Positions 1 through 5,670 of a stretch of 5,670 bases of DNA are shown piece after piece; position 1 is the stretch's first letter; each line of letters opens with the position of its first letter. The DNA lies in assembly GCA_946641795.1 (NCBI GenBank), contig CAMPBZ010000083.1:1-5670 (forward strand). Reading direction: 5' to 3'. The notes below the pieces were generated by a model, which saw nothing but the letters and a program-made list of their open reading frames with translations, was not told where the DNA came from and did not search any database. The position numbers and the translations under genes are program-made. This stretch comes from an uncultured Clostridia bacterium. GTDB lineage: Bacteria; Bacillota; Clostridia; Oscillospirales; CAG-272.

Positions 1-869
1 CGGTAGTGGTAGGCAACGCCGCCGACGGTATAGCGGAACTCGTAATCCATTGCCGCAACGCCGCCCAGCGTGCCCTCTTTTTCAGCCACCGCTTCATAGG
101 CGCCCGTACCCGAAACCTCGGCCATCAGATCCAGCGTCATTTGGTGGAACTCCTGCACCGACATTCCGCTCTCGGCCGGCAGATAGGCCACCATACTGAC
201 ATTGGAACGGTCGTTCGGCTCCACCGCCGCAAAAATGCGCTGGTAAGCGTCCACCTTCCACTCGGCAGGGGCAAAAAAGCGGTAGGCGACCTCGTCTGAA
301 GAGGCGACCTGCATTCCCTCCGGCGCGGTCACTTTGGCCGGCGTCCAAGAGGTTTTGGCGGGGGTGTAGGGGGTATCGGCAAAGGTGAACTCGGTTAAAA
401 TCTTGTCCAGATCCGCCTCGGAGAGCTTGTACGCCTCCTCGGTGCCGGAATAGGAAAGCACGTAGAAGCATCCGTTCCGCTCGGCGATTGCACAAACGAA
501 ATGCAATGTTTGCCGCTCCCCCTCGCGCGTGAAAACCAGCGCGGTGACGTGGCGGTATTCGGCCGGAGCGCCGCCCAGATAGAGCGCGTGCGCGGCGTGG
601 GCTTCGTCGGCGGCGTAGGGGGTCGCCTCCCCGTTCAGCGCGCGGCTTTGGATTTGCGGGAGCAGGACGTTTTTCCAATACAGCGCATTGCGGTTTTCGC
701 CCGCGGCGCTTTCAAAATTGCCGGAAGCGTATTTTTGAACGCTGACGACCGATTGCGCGGTCGCGTCGCGGTAGGCGCCCGAAACGCCGTAGTAGGTGTT
801 CAGGTTCCAGGTGGTGGGCACGTAGAGCATATAATCGGCGCCGGCGGCCGAGGCTACCATCATTCCGTC
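1..869 (-). repeat. Protein-level tandem domain duplication inside the lipoprotein
   Basis: Residues 33-53 (nt 869-807) and 216-236 (nt 320-258) can be aligned by eye: D-G-M-M-V-A-S with E-G-M-Q-V-A-S, then Y-M-L-Y-V-P-T-T-W with Y-R-F-F-A-P-A-E-W. Further matches are S-V-V-S-V-Q-K-Y with S-N-V-S-M-V-A-Y, and a GG-x-x-A strand in each half. The DNA is clearly diverged, so this is an old duplication and not a recent nucleotide repeat. Unit 1 ends with an LTEFTF strand near residue 195, followed by a Pro/Thr-rich linker (about 198-214). Unit 2 is cut by the window edge. Confidence 0.6.
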
Positions 870-965
870 GGGCGCGTCGTTCTCTTTTTTCACGCAGGAA
901 GCCAGCATTGCCGACAAAAGAAGAATTGCCAGCAAAACTCCCGCGCACCGTTTCAGCAATTTCAT
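1..965 (-). CDS. Secreted lipoprotein with two PsbP/DcrB-like domains (C-terminus beyond the window)
   Basis: Translating the minus strand from the ATG at 965 gives 321 uninterrupted codons that run off the left edge. The N-terminus is a classic lipoprotein signal: basic start (MKLLKR), hydrophobic stretch at residues 8-21, and lipobox L-A-S-C with Cys24 as the predicted lipidated residue, so the mature protein should be anchored on the outer face of the membrane. The mature part appears to hold two related domains, about residues 33-200 and 216 onward. Each opens with (D/E)GMxVAS and a Y...(V/A)P..W segment (Pro50/Trp53 and Pro233/Trp236), has an (S)VxS/SM strand, and a later GG..A..Y strand (131-137 and 301-308). 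This pattern resembles PsbP/DcrB (DUF1795)-type lipoproteins, but that is from memory of the fold, not a search. The start is fixed by AAGGAG 9 nt upstream. It is the last visible gene of the murD-ynbB operon. Its ligand and function are unknown. Confidence 0.85.
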   Translation of the reverse strand, partial: MKLLKRCAGVLLAILLLSAMLASCVKKENDAPDGMMVASAAGADYMLYVPTTWNLNTYYGVSGAYRDATAQSVVSVQKYASGNFESAAGENRNALYWKNVLLPQIQSRALNGEATPYAADEAHAAHALYLGGAPAEYRHVTALVFTREGERQTLHFVCAIAERNGCFYVLSYSGTEEAYKLSEADLDKILTEFTFADTPYTPAKTSWTPAKVTAPEGMQVASSDEVAYRFFAPAEWKVDAYQRIFAAVEPNDRSNVSMVAYLPAESGMSVQEFHQMTLDLMAEVSGTGAYEAVAEKEGTLGGVAAMDYEFRYTVGGVAYHY

Positions 966-974
966 ATCCGATCT

Positions 975-980
975 CTCCTT
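975..980 (-). promoter_or_regulatory. Ribosome binding site of the lipoprotein gene, overlapping the ynbB stop codon
   Basis: On the minus strand AAGGAG lies 9 nt before the lipoprotein ATG and shares bases with the TAA stop (981-979) of the upstream gene. The intergenic gap is only 13 nt, so ribosomes ending the PLP-enzyme gene would be sitting on this site. That favours translational coupling and supports the chosen start. Confidence 0.75.
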
Positions 981-2235
981 ATGATTGAAGGGTAAGCATT
1001 TCCGCGGCCGCGGAAAGAATACCGAGCTTGCCGCTCTCGTAGGTCAGCCCGCCCTGGAAAAAGGCCGTAAAGGGCGCACGCAAAGGGCCGTCGGCCGAAA
1101 GCTCGATCGAACTCCCCTGCGTAAACCCGCCCGCCGCCATAATCACGCGGTCGGCGTAGCCGGGCATATCCCAGGGCTCCGGGGTCACAAACGCGTCCAC
1201 CGGGCTCCCCTTCTGAATGCCGCGGCAAAAGGCGCAAAGCCCCTCGGCCGAGCCGGTTTGCACCGTTTGGATGATGTCGTACCGGGGCTCGTCCCATTTC
1301 GGCTCCACGGCGTAGCCCAGTTTTTCAAACACATAGGCGGCAAACAGGGCGGTTTTCAGCGCTTGCGCAACCGTGTGCGGCGCGTAGAAAAGCCCCTTGT
1401 AAAGCGCTTTGTTCTGCCCGAGGGTCGCCCCCTGCTCGGTGCCAACGCCAACCGAGGTGAGCCGGTAGCTCGCCAGCTCTACAGCGCGCGCCGTTCCGGC
1501 AAGATAGGCGCCGCACTCGGCCATTCCGCCGCCCGGATTTTTGATGAGCGAACCGATCAGAAGGTCGGCTCCGACGTGGCCGGGCTCGCGCGTTTCCACA
1601 AACTCGCCGTAGCAGTTGTCCACCACCACGAAAACATCGTTCCTGACCGTTCGGACGGCAGCGATCAGCTTCCCGATGGTTTCCACACTCAACGTTTTGC
1701 GGTTGAGGTAACCTTTGGAACGCTGAATGAAGACCACCTTGATCTTCGGCTCGGCTTTCAGGGTTTCCAGAATTTCAGCGGTGCGGAAATCGCCGTCCGC
1801 GGTCAGCTCGGTCATCCGGTAGGAAATGCCGAAATCGGCGAGAGAACCGTTGCCGCTCCCGCCCGAAATGCCAATGACCTCTTCCAGCGTATCGTAGGGC
1901 TTGCCGGCAACCGAATAGAGAATATCGCCGGGGCGGAGCAGGCCGAACAGCCCGATGGTGAGCGCGTGCGTTCCGCTGGCAATGGTATGCCGCACAAAAG
2001 CCGCCTCGGTTCCCATCAGCCCGGCAAAAATGCAGTCCAGCGTTTCCCTGCCCTTGTCGTTATAGCCGTAGCCGCTGCTGGATTGGAACATTGCGTCCGA
2101 AACCCGGTTGGCGCGGAAGGCGTCCATTACCCGGCCCGTGTTGGCAAAGGCGACCTCGTCAATTTCAGCAAAGCGCCCGGCAAGCGCGGCCTCGGCCTGC
2201 GCGGCAAGCGCGGTAAGTTCTTTTGAAAACTGCAT
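979..2235 (-). CDS. ynbB: YnbB-like PLP-dependent protein, methionine gamma-lyase / 'aluminium resistance' family (PF06838)
   Basis: A 418-residue protein, full length for this family (about 420 residues, typified by Bacillus subtilis YnbB). It is a cytoplasmic fold-type I pyridoxal-phosphate enzyme. Visible landmarks are the N-terminal SSSGYGYNDKGRETLD segment (52-67), the cofactor-ring region VRHTIASGTHAL (81-92), the conserved Asp in VVVDNCYGEFVE (Asp206), and the predicted Schiff-base lysine in SLIKNPGGG (Lys232), followed by the Gly-rich ECGAYLAG. Families of this type are annotated as methionine gamma-lyase or cystathionine beta-lyase-like C-S lyases; 'aluminium resistance' is a historical name, and the true substrate is not established. 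AGAGG 7 nt upstream supports the ATG. It follows murD by 35 nt and precedes the lipoprotein gene by 13 nt, so it should be co-transcribed with both. All expected catalytic motifs appear intact. I am sure of the family, not of the reaction. Confidence 0.93.
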   Translation of the reverse strand: MQFSKELTALAAQAEAALAGRFAEIDEVAFANTGRVMDAFRANRVSDAMFQSSSGYGYNDKGRETLDCIFAGLMGTEAAFVRHTIASGTHALTIGLFGLLRPGDILYSVAGKPYDTLEEVIGISGGSGNGSLADFGISYRMTELTADGDFRTAEILETLKAEPKIKVVFIQRSKGYLNRKTLSVETIGKLIAAVRTVRNDVFVVVDNCYGEFVETREPGHVGADLLIGSLIKNPGGGMAECGAYLAGTARAVELASYRLTSVGVGTEQGATLGQNKALYKGLFYAPHTVAQALKTALFAAYVFEKLGYAVEPKWDEPRYDIIQTVQTGSAEGLCAFCRGIQKGSPVDAFVTPEPWDMPGYADRVIMAAGGFTQGSSIELSADGPLRAPFTAFFQGGLTYESGKLGILSAAAEMLTLQS

Positions 2236-2270
2236 AGCGATACCTCTTTTTTACTTCCTTCTTTTATCTC

Positions 2271-3659
2271 TTATGAAAATTCGTTCACGATCTTACAAAA
2301 CGTTTCGCCGCGCTCGGCAAAATTGCGAAAGGCGTCAAAACTGGCGCAGGCGGGGGAAAGCAGAACGACGTCGCCCGGCCTTGCAAGCGCTCTCGCCTCT
2401 TCCACGGCGGCGCGAAAATCCGGCTCGATGCAATACGGGAACGCGGAGCCGCGCCCGGCAATCTCCCCGGCAATGGCACTTGCCGTTTGCCCGGTGAGCA
2501 CCGCGGCTTTGGCGTAGGTTTCCAGCGCCTCGGCCAGCGGGGCGTAGGAAAGGTTTTTATCGCAACCCCCGCAAATGACGATGGGGCGAACGCCCTGCCC
2601 GGCCAGCGCCGAAAGCGCGGCGCGCGTGCGCGTGGGGGTGGAGTCAATGGAGCTGTTGTAATAGGTCACGCCGCCCGCCGTGCGCACCTTTTGGAGCCGG
2701 TGCGCCACGCCGCCGAAGGTTTTGGCAACCGCGGCAATGTCCGCCGGCGATACCAACCCCAACGTGAGGGCGACGGCGGCAAGAAGATTTTCCAAATTGT
2801 GGCTGCCCGGCAAACGGATCTCGGCAACCGGCAAAACCGGCGTTTCGCCGGTGCCGTCGTCGAAAAAAACGACACCATCCCGCACGAAAGCGCATTTTTC
2901 GGCGCCCGCCGGGCGGCCGAACCGGGAGAACCATACCACCGGCACCGGCGCGATTTTGGCAAGCGCGGCGGTCGGCTCGTTGTCGGCGTTCAGCGCCAGC
3001 AGTTTGCAGCGCCCGTGCCTGAATATTTCGGTTTTTGCGGCAATATATTCTTCAAAATTCGTGTGCCAGTTCAAATGGTTGGGCGAAAGATTGGTAATGA
3101 CCGCGCGGTCGGGCGACGCCCGGCACCCCTGCAACTGGAAGCTGGAAAGCTCTACCACCGCAAGATCATCGGCGGTCATCGTATCAATTTCGGGCAAGAG
3201 CGGTTTGCCAATGTTGCCGCCCACAAAAACGCGCCCGATCTTTTTGCGCGTTTGCCCGGCCTCCAAAAACAAGCCGGCCAGCGTAGTCGTGGTGGTTTTG
3301 CCGTCGCTACCGGTAATGCCCAGCGTGAGCGCCGGGGAATGCTCCAAAAAGCATTCGATCTCGGTGGTAATGCGGCTGCCGCGCGCCGCGGCGCGGCAAA
3401 ACTCCGGCAGGTCGGGGCGCATTCCCGGCGAGCGGAAGATCAGCGCCTCGTTCAAATTTTGCAAATATGTTTCGCCGGTGATCAGCCCGGCGCCGAGCGC
3501 GCGGACTTCTGCGGCAGCGGTGCCGAGCTCTGCCTCGCTTTTTCGGTCGCGCACCACCGGGCGACCGCCGCGGTCGGAGAGAAACTTGACCAGCGGCAGG
3601 TTGGAAACGCCCAGCCCGACCACCGAGCAGGACGCCGGAACAATCAAACGGGATTGCAT
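2271..3659 (-). CDS. murD: UDP-N-acetylmuramoyl-L-alanine--D-glutamate ligase
   Basis: MurD (462 residues, the usual 440-470 size) is the cytoplasmic ligase that uses ATP to join D-glutamate to UDP-MurNAc-L-alanine during peptidoglycan precursor synthesis. The N-terminal Rossmann-like UDP-binding domain opens with VVGLGVSNLPLVKFL (13-27). The central Mur ligase domain shows the ATP P-loop GITGSDGKTTT (114-124, Lys121), GGNIGKPLL (148-155), the Mg-binding Glu in VVELSSFQL (Glu170), NLSPNHLNWH (190-199) and the likely carbamylated Lys209 in AAKTEIF. GSHNLEN (286-291) and HRLQ (320-323) lead into the C-terminal glutamate-binding domain, with GGCDKNLSY (364-372) and the LLSPACASFD...NFAERG signature (433-451). 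Two variants stand out: Asp replaces the common Asn in the P-loop, and the DSKATN-type motif reads NSSIDSTPT. I recall both from Clostridia MurDs. The start is supported by AGAGG 8 nt upstream and a promoter just beyond. First gene of the minus-strand operon, away from any visible dcw cluster. Confidence 0.97.
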   Translation of the reverse strand: MQSRLIVPASCSVVGLGVSNLPLVKFLSDRGGRPVVRDRKSEAELGTAAAEVRALGAGLITGETYLQNLNEALIFRSPGMRPDLPEFCRAAARGSRITTEIECFLEHSPALTLGITGSDGKTTTTTLAGLFLEAGQTRKKIGRVFVGGNIGKPLLPEIDTMTADDLAVVELSSFQLQGCRASPDRAVITNLSPNHLNWHTNFEEYIAAKTEIFRHGRCKLLALNADNEPTAALAKIAPVPVVWFSRFGRPAGAEKCAFVRDGVVFFDDGTGETPVLPVAEIRLPGSHNLENLLAAVALTLGLVSPADIAAVAKTFGGVAHRLQKVRTAGGVTYYNSSIDSTPTRTRAALSALAGQGVRPIVICGGCDKNLSYAPLAEALETYAKAAVLTGQTASAIAGEIAGRGSAFPYCIEPDFRAAVEEARALARPGDVVLLSPACASFDAFRNFAERGETFCKIVNEFS

Positions 3660-3694
3660 TGCGGATACCTCTCTTTTTGCCAGTATCCTTCTCC

Positions 3695-3723
3695 ATTATA
3701 TGCAAAACCGGCTTTGGTTGCAA
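3695..3723 (-). promoter_or_regulatory. Predicted SigA-type promoter for murD-ynbB-lipoprotein
   Basis: On the minus strand a perfect -10 TATAAT (3700-3695) is preceded at exactly 17 bp by TTGCAA (3723-3718), a 4-of-6 match to TTGACA. Transcription would begin near 3688, giving a leader of roughly 28 nt before the murD ATG and leaving its RBS intact. It is the only convincing promoter upstream of the three minus-strand genes. Confidence 0.75.
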
Positions 3724-3734
3724 GAGAAAGAGCC

Positions 3735-3794
3735 AAAAAAATTCAAATCTTCCGAAAAAATCAAAAAATCCCCTTTTCAAATCGAGTTTTTTTT
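3735..3794. promoter_or_regulatory. A/T-tract region between the divergent promoters, UP-element-like for the rightward promoter
   Basis: A runs lie at 3735-3741, 3755-3760 and 3763-3768, and T runs at 3774-3777 and 3787-3794, in a genome segment otherwise rich in GC. The A runs at 3755-3768 sit directly upstream of the predicted -35 of the parE-like gene, where an UP element for the RNA polymerase alpha subunit would bind. The tracts could also bend the DNA. No inverted-repeat operator was recognised. Confidence 0.4.
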
Positions 3795-3802
3795 GCTATA
3801 AT
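3774..3802 (+). promoter_or_regulatory. Predicted extended -10 promoter of the parE-like gene
   Basis: The plus strand has TGC-TATAAT (3794-3802), a perfect extended -10 (TGnTATAAT), with TTTTCA (3774-3779, 4 of 6 matches to TTGACA) at a 17-bp spacing. Start of transcription is expected near 3809, leaving a leader of about 63 nt. The extended -10 can compensate for the modest -35, and the A-rich DNA upstream should add strength. Confidence 0.78.
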
Positions 3803-3817
3803 GAAAGGCGGAAGTCC

Positions 3818-3850
3818 TACGCCCGAAAAAGCTGAACAACGGGCTTTGTA
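3818..3850 (+). other. Possible weak hairpin in the parE-like leader
   Basis: GCCCG (3821-3825) pairs with CGGGC (3840-3844) around a 14-nt loop. The stem can extend as TAC (3818-3820) with GTA (3848-3850) across a TTT bulge. It ends before the AGGAAGGA ribosome binding site (3858-3865). It has no U run, so it is not a standard terminator, and the long loop makes it marginal; it may be chance. Confidence 0.25.
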
Positions 3851-3857
3851 AAAATGC

Positions 3858-3865
3858 AGGAAGGA
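3858..3865 (+). promoter_or_regulatory. Ribosome binding site of the parE-like gene
   Basis: AGGAAGGA lies 6 nt before the ATG at 3872. It decides the start: the next upstream in-frame region has no comparable site, and the encoded N-terminus reaches the conserved RVRKRP segment after about 20 residues, as usual for this family. Confidence 0.8.
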
Positions 3866-3871
3866 ACAACT

Positions 3872-5670
3872 ATGGCAACGCAAAGCAAAAAGCAACAGTA
3901 CAACGACAACAGCATTTCCTCGCTCAAAGGCGCCGACCGCGTGCGGAAGCGCCCGGCCGTTATTTTCGGTTCGGACGGGCTGGAAGGCTGTGAACATTCC
4001 TTTTTTGAAATCCTCTCCAACGCCGTTGACGAGGCGCGCGAAGGCCACGGCGACCTGATCCAGGTCACGGTCTTTCGCGATAAGAGCATTGAGGTAGAGG
4101 ACTTCGGCCGCGGCGTTCCGCTGGGCTGGAACGAAAAGGAACAAAACTGGAACTGGTTTTTGGTTTACTGCGAGCTTTACGCCGGCGGCAAATACGCCAA
4201 CAACAGTGACGACGCCTCCTACCAGTACGCGCTGGGTTTGAACGGTCTGGGCGCCTGCGCAACGCAGTACGCCTCCGAATATATGGACGTGTTCTCCTAC
4301 TCCGGCGGAATGGAACGCTCCATTCACTTCCGCAAGGGCGAGCCGGTCAGCGAGCTGGTGGAGCGCCCCCTGGAAAAGAAAGAGAAAAAAACCGGTACCA
4401 TTGTGCGCTGGAAGCCGGATATTGAGGTCTTTACCGACATCAACATTCCCATCGAATATTTCGAGGATACCATCAAGCGCCAGTCGGTGGTCAACGCCGG
4501 CGTGTGCTTCCGGCTCCGGGTGGAAAAGGAAGGCCGCGGGTTTGATACCAAGGATTTCGTTTACCCCAACGGCATTGCCGACTACCTTGCCGAACGGGTG
4601 GGCGACGCGGCGTTTACCATGCCGGTCTCCTGGCACCTGGAAACGCAGGGGCGCGACCGCGAGGACAAGCCCGAATACAAGTTCAAGGCCGACGTCACCT
4701 TCTGCTTTTCCAAAACCGTGCAGTTTATTGAGTACTACCACAATTCCAGCTATCTGGAATACGGCGGCTCGCCCGACAAGGCGGCGCGCTCGGCCTTTAC
4801 CTACGCCATTGACAAATACTGCAAATCGAAAGACCTTTACAAAAAGACCGACGTCAAGATCATCTTCCAGGACATTCAGGACTGTATGGTGTTGGTTATC
4901 AACAGTTTTTCCACCCAAACGTCCTACGAAAACCAGACCAAAAAGGCCATTAACAACGTCTTTATTGCCGACGCGCTGAACCAGTTTATCCGCCAGCAGT
5001 TTGAAATTTTCGCCATTGAAAATCCGCTGGCCGCCGACCAGATCGCCAACCAGGTGCTCATCAATATGCGGGTGCGCATTGCCGCCGAAAAAACGCGCAC
5101 CGACGTTGGCAAACTGCTGGAAAGCAGCAAGCCCTCCGACCCTGCCAGCCGGGTGGAAAAATTCGTCAACTGCCGCACCAAGGACGCCACGCGCGCCGAG
5201 CTTTACATTGTGGAAGGCGACTCGGCACTCACCTCCTGCAAGCTGGGCAGAGACGCCGAGTTCCAGGCCATCATCCCGGTGCGCGGCAAAACCTTGAACT
5301 GCCTGAAAAGCGATTACGATAAGATCTTCAAAAACGAGATCATCGTCGATCTTTTGAAGGTGATCGGCTGCGGCGTGGAAATGGACGGCCGCCACCGCAA
5401 AAAGGACGATAAAAACACCTTCCACCCCGAAAATCTGCGCTGGTCCAAAATCATCATCTGCACCGATGCCGATGAGGACGGCTTCCAAATCCGCACCCTG
5501 CTGCTCACGCTGTTCTACCGTCTGCTTCCCACTCTGCTCAAAGAGCACAAGGTCTTTATTGCCGAGTCTCCGCTGTTTGAGATCACCGTTGGCGACGACA
5601 CCTATTTTGCCTACGACGAGTTTGAAAAAGCGGCCATTCTGAAAAAAATCGGCAACAAGAAATACAAACT
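3872..5670 (+). CDS. parE: Divergent type IIA topoisomerase B subunit, ParE/GyrB-like (C-terminus beyond the window)
   Basis: The window holds 599 codons of an ATP-hydrolysing type II topoisomerase B subunit, which would pair with a ParC/GyrA-like subunit to pass and decatenate or supercoil DNA. The GHKL ATPase comes first: RVRKRPAVIFGS (23-34), helix FFEILSNAVDEA (Glu46, Asn50, Asp53, Glu54), EDFGRGVP (Asp77) and AGGKY...LGLNGLG (104-127). The transducer domain has QTKKAINN (355-362), where Gln355 and Lys357 match the ATP-contacting pair. The TOPRIM domain has AELYIVEGDSA (442-452, Glu448) and the metal-binding TDADEDG (Asp532, Asp534, Asp536) followed by IRTLLLTLFYR. It departs from textbook GyrB: LGLNGLG for GLHGVG, EGDSALTS for EGDSAGGS, and DADEDGFQIR for DADVDGSHIR. 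Catalytic acidic residues are kept, so it should be active. No E. coli-type GyrB insert was seen up to the edge. ParE is favoured because GyrB is normally more conserved and sits near dnaA/recF, but the choice is an inference. Confidence 0.88.
   Translation, partial: MATQSKKQQYNDNSISSLKGADRVRKRPAVIFGSDGLEGCEHSFFEILSNAVDEAREGHGDLIQVTVFRDKSIEVEDFGRGVPLGWNEKEQNWNWFLVYCELYAGGKYANNSDDASYQYALGLNGLGACATQYASEYMDVFSYSGGMERSIHFRKGEPVSELVERPLEKKEKKTGTIVRWKPDIEVFTDINIPIEYFEDTIKRQSVVNAGVCFRLRVEKEGRGFDTKDFVYPNGIADYLAERVGDAAFTMPVSWHLETQGRDREDKPEYKFKADVTFCFSKTVQFIEYYHNSSYLEYGGSPDKAARSAFTYAIDKYCKSKDLYKKTDVKIIFQDIQDCMVLVINSFSTQTSYENQTKKAINNVFIADALNQFIRQQFEIFAIENPLAADQIANQVLINMRVRIAAEKTRTDVGKLLESSKPSDPASRVEKFVNCRTKDATRAELYIVEGDSALTSCKLGRDAEFQAIIPVRGKTLNCLKSDYDKIFKNEIIVDLLKVIGCGVEMDGRHRKKDDKNTFHPENLRWSKIIICTDADEDGFQIRTLLLTLFYRLLPTLLKEHKVFIAESPLFEITVGDDTYFAYDEFEKAAILKKIGNKKYK

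Noticed and set aside
94..678. A 194-codon minus-strand frame within the lipoprotein gene
   Set aside because: It is an out-of-frame reading of the lipoprotein gene, rich in Arg and Gly, while the true frame has a signal peptide, lipobox and domain repeats.
985..2226. A 413-codon plus-strand open frame opposite the PLP enzyme gene
   Set aside because: Same register effect: its codons exactly face those of ynbB, and the frame stays open because TTA, CTA and TCA are avoided. The product is rich in Arg, Gly and His with no recognisable domain.
3307..3780. A 157-codon minus-strand frame beginning upstream of murD
   Set aside because: It starts upstream of the predicted murD start of transcription, reads through the promoter, and continues out of frame in murD with an Arg/Ala-rich product.
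3821..3850. Intrinsic terminator between the divergent genes
   Set aside because: The only stem is 5 bp of GC with a 14-nt loop and is followed by TTTGTA, not a U run. Transcription diverges here, so no terminator is needed.
2487..3851. A 454-codon plus-strand open frame opposite murD, running through the intergenic region
   Set aside because: It is in register with murD and explained by the same codon avoidance. It crosses the divergent promoter region, has no RBS and no recognisable motif.
3801..3851. A possible 16-residue leader peptide (MKGGSPTPEKAEQRAL) ending just before the parE RBS
   Set aside because: Its ATG overlaps the TATAAT box, so it lies upstream of the predicted transcription start near 3809, and it has no ribosome binding site.
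3761..5548. A 595-codon open frame on the minus strand opposite the parE-like gene
   Set aside because: Its codons are in exact register with those of parE (codon opposite codon). In that register, antisense stops arise only from TTA, CTA and TCA sense codons, which this gene does not use. It has no convincing RBS and its product is low-complexity, Gly/Val/Phe-rich, while the sense frame has full topoisomerase motifs.
1..5670. Mobile elements, CRISPR arrays, tRNA or rRNA genes, toxin-antitoxin or defence modules
   Set aside because: No direct or inverted repeat pairs, tRNA-like cloverleafs, transposase motifs or repeat-spacer pattern were seen; nearly all sequence is accounted for by four housekeeping-type genes.

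Overview
The window looks like chromosomal housekeeping DNA from a low-to-moderate GC member of the Bacillota, most likely class Clostridia (Oscillospirales/Ruminococcaceae-like). This is an inference from several signs: strong purine-rich ribosome binding sites, SigA-type promoters, a Gram-positive-style lipoprotein signal, a YnbB-family PLP enzyme (PF06838), a MurD with Clostridia-like motif variants, and a divergent type IIA topoisomerase B subunit. Codon use is GC-rich and avoids TTA, CTA and TCA.

Layout. Four protein genes fill the window around one divergent promoter region. On the minus strand, reading right to left, are murD (3659-2271), a ynbB-like PLP-dependent C-S lyase family gene (2235-979) and a lipoprotein gene (965 to beyond position 1). 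The gaps are 35 and 13 nt and no terminator-like hairpin lies between them, so they probably form one operon read from a promoter at about 3723-3695. On the plus strand, starting at 3872 and running off the right edge, is a divergent parE/gyrB-like gene (599 codons present) with its own extended -10 promoter at 3774-3802. The 212-nt intergenic region (3660-3871) holds both promoters back to back, A/T tracts between them, and a possible weak hairpin in the parE leader.

Functions. MurD adds D-glutamate to UDP-MurNAc-L-Ala in the cytoplasmic stage of peptidoglycan synthesis. The YnbB-like protein is a fold-type I PLP enzyme whose physiological substrate is not settled. The lipoprotein has a clear signal peptide and lipobox, followed by what look like two copies of one PsbP/DcrB-like domain. 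The topoisomerase subunit carries a GHKL ATPase, a transducer and a TOPRIM domain, and should act with a ParC/GyrA-like partner, probably encoded just past the right edge.

I found no RNA gene, mobile element, CRISPR array or obviously novel system. The points most worth a second look are the motif-divergent topoisomerase, the two-domain lipoprotein in a murD operon, the compact divergent promoter, and the near-identical start regions of murD and ynbB. Very long antisense ORFs opposite three of the genes are explained by codon usage and were rejected.
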